Positions 1 through 8,172 of a DNA stretch of 42,938 bases are shown here, one piece after another. The position numbers and the translations under genes are program-made. The notes below the pieces were generated by a model. It ran no database searches, was not told the DNA's origin, and worked only from the letters and a program-made list of their open reading frames with translations. The stretch spans positions 1 to 42,938 of the forward strand of contig VFFS01000063.1 in assembly GCA_009392815.1 (NCBI GenBank), given 5' to 3'. The DNA comes from SAR202 cluster bacterium. Its GTDB lineage: Bacteria > Chloroflexota > Dehalococcoidia > Lucifugimonadales > UBA826. Within the stretch, counting starts at the first letter, position 1. Each line of letters opens with the position of its first letter.

Positions 1-60
1 TTGCATGCATTAGGCGCACCGCCAGCGTTCGTCCTGAGCCAGGATCAAACTCTAAATAAT
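1..60 (-). rRNA. rrs: 16S ribosomal RNA, 5' end only
   Basis: The reverse complement of positions 34-53 is the near-universal 5' 16S sequence AGAGTTTGATCCTGGCTCAG. It is followed by GACGAACGCTGGCGG and then by a TGCGCCTAATGCATGCAA context typical of Chloroflexota. The gene runs leftwards out of the window, so only about 60 nt are present. The mature 5' end is placed about 7 nt before AGAGTTTGATC, by analogy with E. coli numbering. Confidence 0.97.
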
Positions 61-85
61 TAACGGTTTCCATCTACTATTCAGC

Positions 86-97
86 TGTTAAGGTGCT
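86..97 (-). promoter_or_regulatory. boxA-like antitermination element in the rRNA leader
   Basis: Read on the minus strand the sequence is AGCACCTTAACA, which matches 9 of 12 positions of the classical boxA TGCTCTTTAACA. It lies between the candidate rRNA promoter and the 16S start, where boxA is expected. Just upstream of it, at 98-112, is a short hairpin (TGGGA, loop, TCCCA). Known role: boxA recruits NusB/NusE so that polymerase reads through the rRNA operon. Confidence 0.5.
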
Positions 98-143
98 GTG
101 GGATAACTCCCAAAAATACGCGCCAAAGACGCGACAGACATAT

Positions 144-172
144 ATGTTACTTCAGCAGTAATCAGGCGTCAA
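144..172 (-). promoter_or_regulatory. Candidate rRNA operon promoter
   Basis: On the minus strand a -35 box TTGACG (167-172) is separated by 17 nt from a -10-like TAACAT (144-149), about 85 nt upstream of the 16S 5' end. The -35 matches 5 of 6 consensus bases and the -10 matches 4 of 6. A GC-rich inverted repeat (CGCG, 7-nt loop, CGCG; 119-133) followed by a short T-run lies in the leader and could be a weak attenuator. Confidence 0.5.
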
Positions 173-195
173 CAATAACAAATTCGAAAATGTGT

Positions 196-1137
196 TCAGA
201 TCGGTCTTATTGAGGTGCCGTCAGTTATTTCACTTAAAATCTGCCTAACATAGGCCACACTTCTTGCATCTTTGGAAATATGGTCTCCTGTTTGCGTTCC
301 TTCGAGAGCAAAATATCCGTCATACCCGGCATCTATCATGGAGTTAATTGCAAATCTGTAGTCAATATCTCCATCAGGAATGGGTACTCGAAGGAAGTAT
401 GTCCTATCATGCTCGGGAACATTTACTCGTTGAAGGGTTTTACAGTGCCAGTATTTGGAGTGCGGAGCAAGTGCATTTATAGCCTCCTCCATGGTCTCTT
501 CCGGCTCATCATAATGCCACAAAATATTACCTAGATCTGGATTTGCAAATACGTTTGGACTGTCAGTCATCTCAAGAAGTTTTAAGGTTGACTTACTATT
601 GTCGGCGATGGAATGCTGGTGGACTTCAACTGTTACCACTGCACCAATATCGCCGGCTCTTTTCCCGGCCTCATGGAGAATCTCAGATGTACGTTCAAAA
701 TCTTGATGGGATGCCAATTGGCTAGATCCGGGCTGGATGGCAAGACCAGGTACAGTTGGGCCAAGTGTTTTATTTCTAGCCGGCCCTGAAAGAGCACTAT
801 TAACAATGTCAACACCGAGCCACTCTGCCATCTCAATAGATTTAAAGAGCTTATCCCTATTTAATTCTCCCTCTATTGGGGTGCACAAAACACCGCCAGC
901 TCTCATAGCCACACAGGGTGTCCCTGCATCGTCGAGTCTTTTCTTCATTTCCTTCACTGAACTTTTTGTGGCTTCATCTCCCCCAAAAACTTCATATCCC
1001 AACTCGATACCATCGAATCCGATCTCTTTGACCTTGGTCAAAAAATTCGTGAGAGCAGGCTCTGGCATAAGTAACCATCTGTCACCAGCCTCGTATGGAT
1101 AGACAGTGCTTCTTCGGAACGCATATGCGATTTTCAT
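196..1137 (-). CDS. Xylose isomerase-like TIM barrel sugar isomerase/epimerase
   Basis: A 313-residue protein of the sugar phosphate isomerase/epimerase (AP endonuclease 2-like TIM barrel) family, expected to be cytoplasmic and metal dependent. Candidate metal ligands lie in the expected order on successive strands: E171 (VTVEVHQH), D201 (NPDLGN), H231 (YWHCKT) and E279 (FALEG). The ATG at 1137 is preceded by a good ribosome binding site (GGGAGGA). It lies 29 bp downstream of the L-2-hydroxyglutarate oxidase gene on the same strand, so the two are probably one transcript. The substrate cannot be read from sequence: members act on ketoses, inosose and hydroxypyruvate. The fold is clear and the reaction is not. 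Confidence 0.85.
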   Translation of the reverse strand: MKIAYAFRRSTVYPYEAGDRWLLMPEPALTNFLTKVKEIGFDGIELGYEVFGGDEATKSSVKEMKKRLDDAGTPCVAMRAGGVLCTPIEGELNRDKLFKSIEMAEWLGVDIVNSALSGPARNKTLGPTVPGLAIQPGSSQLASHQDFERTSEILHEAGKRAGDIGAVVTVEVHQHSIADNSKSTLKLLEMTDSPNVFANPDLGNILWHYDEPEETMEEAINALAPHSKYWHCKTLQRVNVPEHDRTYFLRVPIPDGDIDYRFAINSMIDAGYDGYFALEGTQTGDHISKDARSVAYVRQILSEITDGTSIRPI

Positions 1138-1166
1138 AACCCGGTCCTCCCCAATATTTTTTATGC

Positions 1167-2387
1167 CTAGGCAGCATCCAATCCAAAAGACTTTTCCGCC
1201 ATATCTACGATGTAATTGCTAATTGAAAGGGACGATGTTGCACCAGGCGATGGTGCATTAAGAACATGGATAGCGTTTTCCGTTTCAGCAATACTGAAAT
1301 CCTGCAACAGTTGACCATTACGATCCACCGCCTGAGCACGCACTCCGGCCCCCGGATCACCAAGATCGTCCCCAGTGATTTCAGGCATAAGTGTTTGTAA
1401 AGATTTAACAAAAACACTCTTCACCGCAGATCTATATTGCTCATTAAACCCAACTTTCCAATATTTGGCAGACATCTTCCAAAAACCAGGATATGCCAAA
1501 GTCCCAAAAGTATCTCTAAAACTAAAACTTGTTTTGGTATATCCCTCTCTTGCTAAAGCAAATACAGCATTTGGTCCAGCTTCAACACTCCCATTTACGC
1601 GCCTGGTGAAGTGAACCCCAAGAAATGGCAAATCGGGATTAGGAACTGGATAAATAAGGCCTTTCACCATGTGGGATTTTGAAGGAATAATAGAAAAGTA
1701 TTCACCTCTAAATGGAATAATACGAACCCCGATATCTACTCCCATCATCTTGGCAACTGTGTCTGCATGGAGCCCAGCACAGTTAAGTATATATTTCGCC
1801 GAAATCGTACCCGCTGTCGTATCCAGATAAACCATTCCGTCTCTTCTCTGAATTGACCTAACCTGGGCGCCTGTGAGCAGATCTCCCCCATTCTCCCCAA
1901 GCTCACTGGCATATGCTTGCGAAACTTCCTGATAGTCTATTATTCCGGTGTTAGGCGAAAGGATGGCTTTCACTCCCGCCGAGTGAGGTTCAATCTCGGC
2001 AATTTCCTCTTTATCTACCATTCTCAGACCCTCAGCGCCATTTTCGGTCCCGCGCCGATACAACTCATCCAGCCGAGGGATCTCATCGTCAGTCACAGCC
2101 ACTATAAGTTTGCCGCACATGTCGTATCCAATACCCTTGGCGTCGCAAAAATCTCTCAGAAGTTTTCCTCCGGTTGAACAGAAATTAGCTTTTTGAGAGC
2201 CCGGAGCGTAATAAATGCCAGCATGTATGACACCACTATTATGTCCAGTTTGATGCTCGGCTACTTTGTCTTCTTTTTCTAAAACAGCTACCTTGAGGGA
2301 CGGATAATCCGCCGTCAACTTCATTGCGGTGGCCAAGCCGATGATGCCACCACCTATAACTGCCAAATCGTAACTTCTATCAACCAT
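1167..2387 (-). CDS. lhgO: L-2-hydroxyglutarate oxidase (FAD)
   Basis: A 406-residue FAD-dependent oxidoreductase of the DAO family. Residues 8-20 form the dinucleotide-binding loop (GGGIIGLA). HNSGVIHAGIYY (49-60) is the hallmark of LhgO, which oxidises L-2-hydroxyglutarate to 2-oxoglutarate and passes electrons to the membrane quinone pool. The reading frame is open upstream to 2531, but those 48 extra residues do not look like this family. The ATG at 2387 has a ribosome binding site (GGGAGAA, 7 nt away) and leaves the usual length of about 400 residues, so I chose it. It is the first gene of a minus-strand pair with the TIM-barrel isomerase, and is divergent from the PLP enzyme at 2549. 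Related 2-hydroxyacid oxidases are possible but less likely. Confidence 0.85.
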   Translation of the reverse strand: MVDRSYDLAVIGGGIIGLATAMKLTADYPSLKVAVLEKEDKVAEHQTGHNSGVIHAGIYYAPGSQKANFCSTGGKLLRDFCDAKGIGYDMCGKLIVAVTDDEIPRLDELYRRGTENGAEGLRMVDKEEIAEIEPHSAGVKAILSPNTGIIDYQEVSQAYASELGENGGDLLTGAQVRSIQRRDGMVYLDTTAGTISAKYILNCAGLHADTVAKMMGVDIGVRIIPFRGEYFSIIPSKSHMVKGLIYPVPNPDLPFLGVHFTRRVNGSVEAGPNAVFALAREGYTKTSFSFRDTFGTLAYPGFWKMSAKYWKVGFNEQYRSAVKSVFVKSLQTLMPEITGDDLGDPGAGVRAQAVDRNGQLLQDFSIAETENAIHVLNAPSPGATSSLSISNYIVDMAEKSFGLDAA

Positions 2388-2449
2388 AATTTCTCCCAAA
2401 TTAACAAGGCTGGAAATACTTCCAAATGACCTAAGATGTAGCACGGCGC

Positions 2450-2458
2450 ATTCTAGCA
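2450..2458 (-). promoter_or_regulatory. Candidate extended -10 promoter for lhgO
   Basis: On the minus strand the sequence is TGCTAGAAT: an extended -10 (TGn) followed by TAGAAT, which matches the consensus at 5 of 6 positions. No good -35 is seen at the proper distance, as is common for extended -10 promoters. It lies 63 nt upstream of the lhgO start. Confidence 0.35.
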
Positions 2459-2489
2459 TGTAGATTACAATCAATGCTCTAACAGCGCT

Positions 2490-2509
2490 TTTCAGGCAGC
2501 GCCCTGAAA
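2490..2509. repeat. Inverted repeat in the divergent lhgO/dehydratase intergenic region
   Basis: TTTCAGG (2490-2496) and CCTGAAA (2503-2509) are perfect 7-nt inverted repeats around a 6-nt centre. They lie just upstream of a TATAAC (2521-2526) that could serve as the -10 of the plus-strand gene at 2549. The position suggests an operator for a dimeric regulator, but no regulator gene is nearby. Confidence 0.35.
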
Positions 2510-2548
2510 TAATGGTTCTATATAACAACAAAAGAAAAGGAGAACGAT

Positions 2549-3526
2549 GTGGAAGATCACAGCCAATGGATATCTCTCACTGATGTACTCGCAGCAAGAA
2601 AAAGAATTTCTCCATTTATCGTTAGAACACCCCTTCACAGGCACTTAGGGCTTGAGACTTTTCTGGGCACTGAGACTTATGTAAAACATGAAAACCACCA
2701 GAAGCTTGGAGCTTTTAAAGTACGAGGTGGAGTAAACATGGTTTCTCAGATGAGCAAGGACGAATTGGAAAAAGGTATCGCCACTGCTTCAAGTGGAAAT
2801 CACGGGCAATCGATTGCATATGCTGCAGGTATGTTCGGCGCAAAATGCTATGTTGCCGTACCGAAAGGAGCGAATCCAGGCAAAGTCCAGTCAATGCGTA
2901 ACATGGGTGCGACAGTTATAGAACACGGTGCCCATTTTGGTAAGGCAAACGACCACATAATCAACCTGTCCAAAGAAAAAGGCTACCGATATATTCATGC
3001 GGTAAAAGATACAGTGCTTTACCAAGGAGTTGGCACATATACCCTTGAAATTCTGGAGGACCTTCCCGACGTCGACACAATCATTGTGCCAGTCGGTGGT
3101 GGAAGTGGAGCTTGTTCGACGGCGGTGGTTGCAAAAAGTGTAAATCCAAAAATCGAAATCATTGGAGTACAAGCTGACTCTGCCCCGGCAGTTTATGATT
3201 CCTGGCATGCCGGCTCTCTAAAGTCAGCGAGAATGGACAGCATAGCGGAAGGATTGGCTACTGACGCAGCCTACGAACCGGCGTTATCAATGCTAAGGGA
3301 TTTATTGGACGACTTCATACTTGTAAGTGATGAGGAAATGGAAGATGCAGTCCTAATGTATCTTGAACATACCCGAAACCTAGTTGAACACGCAGGTGCA
3401 GCCAGTCTAGCTGCTGGTATCAAAATAAAAGAGCGATTAAAGGGTAAAAAAGTAGTCCTGATCGCCAGTGGTGGCAACCTTTCAATGGCTCATTTAAACA
3501 GAGCACTTGAGAGACAAAGAGATTAA
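2549..3526 (+). CDS. Threonine dehydratase/serine racemase-like PLP enzyme
   Basis: A 325-residue fold type II PLP enzyme of the catabolic threonine ammonia-lyase/serine racemase group. It contains the Schiff-base lysine K57 in KLGAFKVRG, the substrate loop SSGNHGQ (81-87), the phosphate-binding glycine loop GGGSGA (183-188) and a C-terminal SGGN. There is no C-terminal ACT domain, so it should not be isoleucine-inhibited like biosynthetic IlvA. The start is GTG with an AAGGAG site 6 nt upstream (2537-2542). The next gene starts 3 nt after its stop and is probably cotranscribed. Activity on threonine, serine or 3-hydroxyaspartate cannot be separated from sequence alone. Confidence 0.85.
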   Translation: MEDHSQWISLTDVLAARKRISPFIVRTPLHRHLGLETFLGTETYVKHENHQKLGAFKVRGGVNMVSQMSKDELEKGIATASSGNHGQSIAYAAGMFGAKCYVAVPKGANPGKVQSMRNMGATVIEHGAHFGKANDHIINLSKEKGYRYIHAVKDTVLYQGVGTYTLEILEDLPDVDTIIVPVGGGSGACSTAVVAKSVNPKIEIIGVQADSAPAVYDSWHAGSLKSARMDSIAEGLATDAAYEPALSMLRDLLDDFILVSDEEMEDAVLMYLEHTRNLVEHAGAASLAAGIKIKERLKGKKVVLIASGGNLSMAHLNRALERQRD

Positions 3527-3529
3527 TCA

Positions 3530-4198
3530 ATGACAGAAATATCTAACAATAGCCTTGGAATAGAATTATTTCCGGAATTTAAAACCCTTTATGCGTTGAT
3601 TTCGTCCGAAGTGAACGGATTAGATGATGCTCAACTAGATTTCACATCGGACAAATGGGGTTGGTCAGAATGGAGTATTAGAATGCAGCTAAGCCACATG
3701 GCATCTTTAATACCTCGTTGGCTGGTTGCCCGATGGGGCCAGGAAACTTTTCCAGATGGAAATCATGGACTTGGTAACTTGACTCCCATTGTTGACTCAC
3801 CCTCTGATAGAAGACTAGATGACGAAGTATTCCGTGATATCGCTGACATCATGAATATGCTAAATAAATGTATTGGAGTAGCAAACAGAGTTCTATCAGA
3901 GAAACCCGTAAAGGTTTTAAGAGAACGATCTATTCGCAGGGACCCAACGCCCCAATGGTTGTCAATGTCACGTGCACATCCCAGGGGTGTGACGATTGAA
4001 GGGACCCCTCAAAAGGGTGAAATGGCTGCAGGTACAATGTCACTTGAAGCAACTTTTAGACACATATATTTTGAGGAAATAACTCACCTCTATAACATCC
4101 AGAGATTGAAAAAAGCACAAGGGTTGCAGAGCTTTGTTGATATTCCCAAAGTTGGTTACTGGACTCTCGATGACTGGGATAGGAGCGAACCAAATTAA
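3530..4198 (+). CDS. DinB-like four-helix-bundle protein
   Basis: A 222-residue, mostly helical soluble protein. WSEWSIRMQLSHMASL near residue 45-60 resembles the DinB/YfiT fold, in which a histidine on helix 2 and two on helix 4 bind a metal. H56, H178 and H186 (in RHIYFEEITHLYNI) are in suitable places. Known members include thiol-dependent S-transferases and many proteins of unknown role, so no reaction is assigned. It follows the PLP enzyme with a 3-nt gap. Its stop overlaps by 4 bp the stop of the convergent M42 peptidase gene. Family placement is by motif and helix pattern only. Confidence 0.6.
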   Translation: MTEISNNSLGIELFPEFKTLYALISSEVNGLDDAQLDFTSDKWGWSEWSIRMQLSHMASLIPRWLVARWGQETFPDGNHGLGNLTPIVDSPSDRRLDDEVFRDIADIMNMLNKCIGVANRVLSEKPVKVLRERSIRRDPTPQWLSMSRAHPRGVTIEGTPQKGEMAAGTMSLEATFRHIYFEEITHLYNIQRLKKAQGLQSFVDIPKVGYWTLDDWDRSEPN

Positions 4199-5340
4199 TC
4201 GGAAGAAGTAACAAGTCTGGATTTTTGATCTTCAGGCACGTTGCGATAACGAGATGGTAGGGGCGAATTGTTTCTCTCCCTCACATTCCTAGCGGAGGAC
4301 TCTATGAGACGAACACCACCGATAAAGTCCTGAACTGAAATATATTCATCTCCAATTTCTCCATCAGGGTCCCGGATAGTTGTTGTTGCGTTATGCCAAT
4401 TACCAAGAGCAAAAGCTATGCCCGTGGCTCGGTAGCCATTCACAGCAAACGCACTTGCCTCGCAAGATCCTGCACTCATAAGCTGACGTTGACATTTGTA
4501 ATCAGAATCTGAGGATCTAATTGCTTCTCTCCCCATGATCAAAATTTGCTCTGCTTCAGAATTGAATGTATAGGACGCATCTCCAGTCCTAATTACAGGT
4601 CCTTCTCCCTGAGTGACGCCTGGAATAACAGAACTCGTTTCGACAGATACAACAAATGTGTTCTCGTGCAAGGTGTTTTCCAATGAAAGAAGACGCGCCC
4701 CGATCAGACCGACCTCTTCAGCACGAGTGAATACACCATAAACGTCACTATCGCTGGGATTCTTATTCAACTCCTCTAAGGAAGCAATAATTGCAGCACA
4801 CCCAGCCAAGTCATCCATAGCTCTCATCCGCAATATATCCCCAGAAATGCTGAAATCCTCCAGTGCGAAAACAATTGGTGCACCCACTGGAGCTACAATC
4901 TCTGATTTAACCACTAGTTCATTCTCCTTCTCAGGTGTCGGCTCTAACTGACAGAGGAATCTATTGCCTTTACGGTCGAAGTAAAAAGCATCTGCTCCCT
5001 TCGTAATAGAAGCCAATGGAACACCACCTAACGGTGATGCAATAGGTAATCCCTCGTCGTGCCTAACAACTTCAAAACCTGGATGATCCATGTGAGCAAC
5101 AAACGCTATGGGTGAACTTTCAGATGGCGCCCCTACCCTGCTACCGACTTTGGCTACAATATTCCCATACCTATCCACTCGATAATCAATTTGTGTATTA
5201 TCCAAGAGATCCAAGATACAACGTGAAACAAGACTCTCATGAAATGACGTTGCGGGACATTCTCCAAGTAACCTAAGAATATCAATCGCTCTCTGTCCAA
5301 TGGGGAATGCATCTACATAATTTTTTGATTCTATTGACAT
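4195..5340 (-). CDS. M42 family metallopeptidase (glutamyl aminopeptidase-like)
   Basis: A 381-residue co-catalytic zinc aminopeptidase of the M42/M20 clan. The metal and catalytic residues are all visible: H83 and D85 in HMDHPGF, bridging D176 in AMDDLAG, the general base/ligand pair E208-E209 in RAEEVGLIGA, acidic ligand E234 in VETSS, and H316 in NWHN. Known members form cytoplasmic tetrahedral complexes that trim peptides. The ATG at 5340 has a plausible AAAGG site 9 nt upstream. It is divergent from the LLM remnant at 5448 and convergent with the DinB-like gene, with a 4-bp overlap of stops. Confidence 0.85.
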   Translation of the reverse strand: MSIESKNYVDAFPIGQRAIDILRLLGECPATSFHESLVSRCILDLLDNTQIDYRVDRYGNIVAKVGSRVGAPSESSPIAFVAHMDHPGFEVVRHDEGLPIASPLGGVPLASITKGADAFYFDRKGNRFLCQLEPTPEKENELVVKSEIVAPVGAPIVFALEDFSISGDILRMRAMDDLAGCAAIIASLEELNKNPSDSDVYGVFTRAEEVGLIGARLLSLENTLHENTFVVSVETSSVIPGVTQGEGPVIRTGDASYTFNSEAEQILIMGREAIRSSDSDYKCQRQLMSAGSCEASAFAVNGYRATGIAFALGNWHNATTTIRDPDGEIGDEYISVQDFIGGVRLIESSARNVRERNNSPLPSRYRNVPEDQKSRLVTSSD

Positions 5341-5353
5341 AATGAAACCTTTA

Positions 5354-5382
5354 TTGAGGTGATTTTAGCCCTGTCATATACT
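5354..5382 (+). promoter_or_regulatory. Candidate promoter for the LLM remnant and RNase genes
   Basis: TTGAGG (5354-5359), a 17-nt spacer and TATACT (5377-5382; 5 of 6 consensus) lie 65 nt upstream of the start at 5448. No other start lies between them. If real, this promoter drives the LLM remnant and the RNase gene together. Confidence 0.5.
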
Positions 5383-5447
5383 GCCACAACAACTGGAATA
5401 AGTTCTTATTCGTTATCAATAAGAAATATTTATTGAGGGAGAAAATC

Positions 5448-5783
5448 ATGGAACTCGGCTACTTCACAATGCCCTTGCACCCGCCTGGATCAAATATCAC
5501 TAAAACGATGGATGACGATCTGGAGCAACTCGTATTCCTAGACAACCTCAATCACAAAGAAGCGTGGATTGGAGAGCACTTCACGTCTCAGTGGGAAAAC
5601 ATATGGATAGTAGGAGACCCTGACGAGGTTGCAACAAAGATCCGAGACTTACACCAAGAGGTGGGGGGATTTGGAGTGTTGCTGGCTATGGGACATGAGT
5701 GGTCTCCCCTGGACAAATGGCAAAAATCAATGGAATTGCTCGCCACAGAGGTTTTGCCCAAGGCTGCGGATCTAAAGTACTGA
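5448..5783 (+). pseudogene. Internally deleted luciferase-like (LLM) flavin oxidoreductase remnant
   Basis: A 111-residue open frame made of the two ends of an LLM-family protein. Residues 1-50 (MELGYFTMPLHPPG and LNHKEAWIGEHF) are a typical N-terminus with the first beta strands. Residues from about 52 (IWIVGDPDEVATKIRDL then GGFGVLLAMGHEW) are a typical C-terminus. The central barrel, roughly two thirds of a normal ~350-residue member, is missing, with the frame kept. It cannot form the TIM barrel or bind flavin as such. The ATG at 5448 has a GAGGGAGA site; a TTG at 5433 is less likely. Its TGA overlaps the ATG of the RNase gene (TGATG), so it may survive as a short leader that couples translation. 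An assembly collapse is an alternative. Confidence 0.65.
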
Positions 5784-7771
5784 TGGGAGAAATAATTCTT
5801 GTCCAGCTTGGCAACCGAACCTCCTTCTGCGAACTATTGTCAGAGCACTCCAATGGCAAAAGAATCCGCGTCAAAATAGGACGTAACAAAGAGGCGAAAC
5901 TACCGTTAAATCGAGTTTTGCTACATACAGGCACGAACTGCAAATCTCATGATGAAGTTATCTCTTTTAGCACGAGATCTCGTGCGCTAATGAACGAAAT
6001 TGACTTAAAGATTGCTTGGGAGTATCTATCTGGGGAGGAAAAGACTCTATCATCTAGACATATAGCAGAAGCTTGTGGTTTAGATAAAAGTGATCCCCAT
6101 GCCATTGCTGCCGTTTTATTGTGTATCGAAGAAGATGACACATACATTCATTCAATCGATGGTGGATTCTTTTGCCGCACGGCAGAATCAATCGAAACCC
6201 GGGTTCAAAAAATGTGGGAAGATCGCGAAAGAAAGAAGGAAATTTCCGATCTCATCACAAATTTAGATAGAAACGAGCTATCCCCAAATCTAACGAAGAA
6301 CCAAGAATCCCACCTAAATCATATACGCGAATACGCAATACACGGGGATAGATATAGTCGAAGCGGCAGAGCAATTGAGCTACTATCCCAAATTAAATCC
6401 GGATCTAACGAATCTATTCAAATTTACGCCTATAACAAACTTACAGAATGCGGCTTACTAGACCTAGACTACCCGCGAGAGATAGCTATAGCAGAAATAC
6501 CAAGAACATTCGACAGGGACATACTGCTTGAAGCAAATAAGCTAACAGACGATTGCCATTTAGAAGACGAGATTCTCGACTTAACTGCGTTAGATACATT
6601 TACGATAGACGACCAAAATACAATCGATCGGGATGATGCATTTTCTGTTGTTGATGAGACCATCTGGATACATATAACTGACATTTCCTCACTTATACCC
6701 AAAAACTCCAAAATAGATTCAGAAGCATCTTCGCGAGTTGCAACCTTATACACCCCAGATATAACGGTCCCAATGCTTCCTCCAAGCATAACCGAGAAAA
6801 TGGGAAGTCTGGACCCAGGACAAGATAGGCAATGTCTGTCGATAAAACTTGACGCAATCTCTGGCGAATCGCATTTTGATTGGAGTATCCACCACACGAA
6901 AATACGGAGCGACAAGTCTTTAAGTTACTTACAAGCGGACAGAATTCTTGTTGACCCGAATGATCCTTTACATCAAAGACTTTCGCATGTGCGTGAAATG
7001 ATGAGACACCATGAAACCTCCCGCGTTCGAAAAGGTGCTTTGGAACTCAACAGACCGCAACTAAGCATCAAAGTTTTAGAAGATAAAAAAATTGAAGTGA
7101 AAGTCCTACAGAAAACCTCTCCATCGAGATCAATGGTGGCGGAATTAATGATTGCCTACAACGGTTTGATAGGAACATATTGTGAGAATAACCGAATCTC
7201 TGTCCCTTTCAGAATTCAAAGCGATCCTGAAGAATCTCTCCCGTTGGAAATGCCAGAAGGACCTCTTAAATGGTACTCAATAGGAAAACTTTTAAGACCC
7301 GCGAAGGTATCAACAACAGGTGGTATACATTCTGGCCTCGGGATAGAAAATTATGTTCAGAGCAGCTCTCCACTAAGGAGATATTTAGACCTAATAGTTC
7401 AACGACAGGTCGTCGAACACTTACATTCTAGGCCAATTGGCTACACTGATAGCGAAATTAGCACTATAGCCAATGTGTCTGACTCCCAATTCCGAACACT
7501 TCGCAGAATTGAAAATGATCGAATTAAATACTGGTTTTTAAAATATTTAAATTCTCAGTATTTGGAAGGTACTGCGGCAAATAATTTAAAAGCAGTTATA
7601 TTAGAAAATTTTGAAGATCGTCCAAGTAATTTTGAGTTGGTAGATTTCCCATACAGGGGTAAATGTCATTTCCCCAGCACAACCAAACCAGGAGATCAAT
7701 GCTATTTGAAATTAAATGGCATAGACCTTTGGCACAAAACAGCTCAATTTTCTTTCGAGGGTACCGCCTAA
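5783..7771 (+). CDS. RNB-domain exoribonuclease (RNase II/R family)
   Basis: A 662-residue 3'-5' exoribonuclease. The RNB active site is clear at 274-286 (TIDDQNTIDRDDA), with the four Mg-binding aspartates D276, D282, D284 and D285. SPLRRYLDLIVQR near residue 529-541 is the second signature of the family. The ~200 residues before the RNB domain are divergent and hold a winged-helix-like segment rather than clear cold-shock domains. The last ~50 residues may be a reduced S1 domain. The chosen ATG overlaps the TGA of the upstream LLM remnant (TGATG), so translation is probably coupled; the frame is open upstream but that part belongs to the remnant's alternative frame. The length matches RNase II more than RNase R. 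Confidence 0.88.
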   Translation: MGEIILVQLGNRTSFCELLSEHSNGKRIRVKIGRNKEAKLPLNRVLLHTGTNCKSHDEVISFSTRSRALMNEIDLKIAWEYLSGEEKTLSSRHIAEACGLDKSDPHAIAAVLLCIEEDDTYIHSIDGGFFCRTAESIETRVQKMWEDRERKKEISDLITNLDRNELSPNLTKNQESHLNHIREYAIHGDRYSRSGRAIELLSQIKSGSNESIQIYAYNKLTECGLLDLDYPREIAIAEIPRTFDRDILLEANKLTDDCHLEDEILDLTALDTFTIDDQNTIDRDDAFSVVDETIWIHITDISSLIPKNSKIDSEASSRVATLYTPDITVPMLPPSITEKMGSLDPGQDRQCLSIKLDAISGESHFDWSIHHTKIRSDKSLSYLQADRILVDPNDPLHQRLSHVREMMRHHETSRVRKGALELNRPQLSIKVLEDKKIEVKVLQKTSPSRSMVAELMIAYNGLIGTYCENNRISVPFRIQSDPEESLPLEMPEGPLKWYSIGKLLRPAKVSTTGGIHSGLGIENYVQSSSPLRRYLDLIVQRQVVEHLHSRPIGYTDSEISTIANVSDSQFRTLRRIENDRIKYWFLKYLNSQYLEGTAANNLKAVILENFEDRPSNFELVDFPYRGKCHFPSTTKPGDQCYLKLNGIDLWHKTAQFSFEGTA

Positions 7772-7951
7772 CAACCCAATATCAACTAGCTGAAGACACT
7801 GCTTGCGAAAATTAGTTGAACAACTGGACGAAATACCAAAACCCTTGAGGGCATATATAAGTCACACAGTCATTTGCCAAATAAATTGGAACCTCTCCGA
7901 AGCTTGGAGCCGTTACATACAAAGTCCGAAATATTCCAATAACTCAAATGC

Positions 7952-8026
7952 TGGTCGGGGTGGCCGGGATCGAACCGGCGACCTCCTGTTCCCAAAACAG
8001 GCGCGCTACCGCTGCGCCACACCCCG
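7952..8026 (-). tRNA. tRNA-Pro (anticodon UGG)
   Basis: On the minus strand the cloverleaf is complete: acceptor CGGGGTG paired with CACCCCG, D arm GCGC/GCGC with loop AGCGGTA, anticodon stem CCTGT/ACAGG with loop TTTGGGA (anticodon TGG), variable AGGTC, and T arm GCCGG/CCGGC with loop TTCGATC. The discriminator is A and the 3' CCA (7952-7954) is encoded. The C1-G72 pair is typical of bacterial tRNA-Pro. The flanking 7772-7951 holds no gene I can support. Confidence 0.97.
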
Positions 8027-8047
8027 ATCATAAACAGCCCTACCAGA

Positions 8048-8072
8048 TTACCTCTTGAAAAGTCAGAGGTAA
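8048..8072. repeat. Perfect inverted repeat upstream of tRNA-Pro
   Basis: TTACCTCT (8048-8055) and AGAGGTAA (8065-8072) form a perfect 8-bp stem around a 9-nt loop. It sits 21 bp upstream of the tRNA gene and 100 bp upstream of the divergent NHL gene. There is no T-run on either side, so it is not an intrinsic terminator. A role as operator or processing hairpin is possible. Confidence 0.4.
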
Positions 8073-8172
8073 AGGAAATGGTCCAACGAAATTCATGCGA
8101 TGCATAACAAACTGCATCCATGTACAATTCGCTCCTCTAAGCTGTTAAACGGATGAATTGTGGAGGATCAAA

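Noticed and set aside
1167-2531. Longer start for lhgO at 2531
   Set aside because: The extra 48 residues do not resemble the family and the ATG at 2387 has a proper ribosome binding site.
7803-8033. A 76-codon open frame across the tRNA-Pro region
   Set aside because: It reads through the antisense of the tRNA and shows a tRNA-derived peptide typical of false calls; no ribosome binding site or family resemblance.
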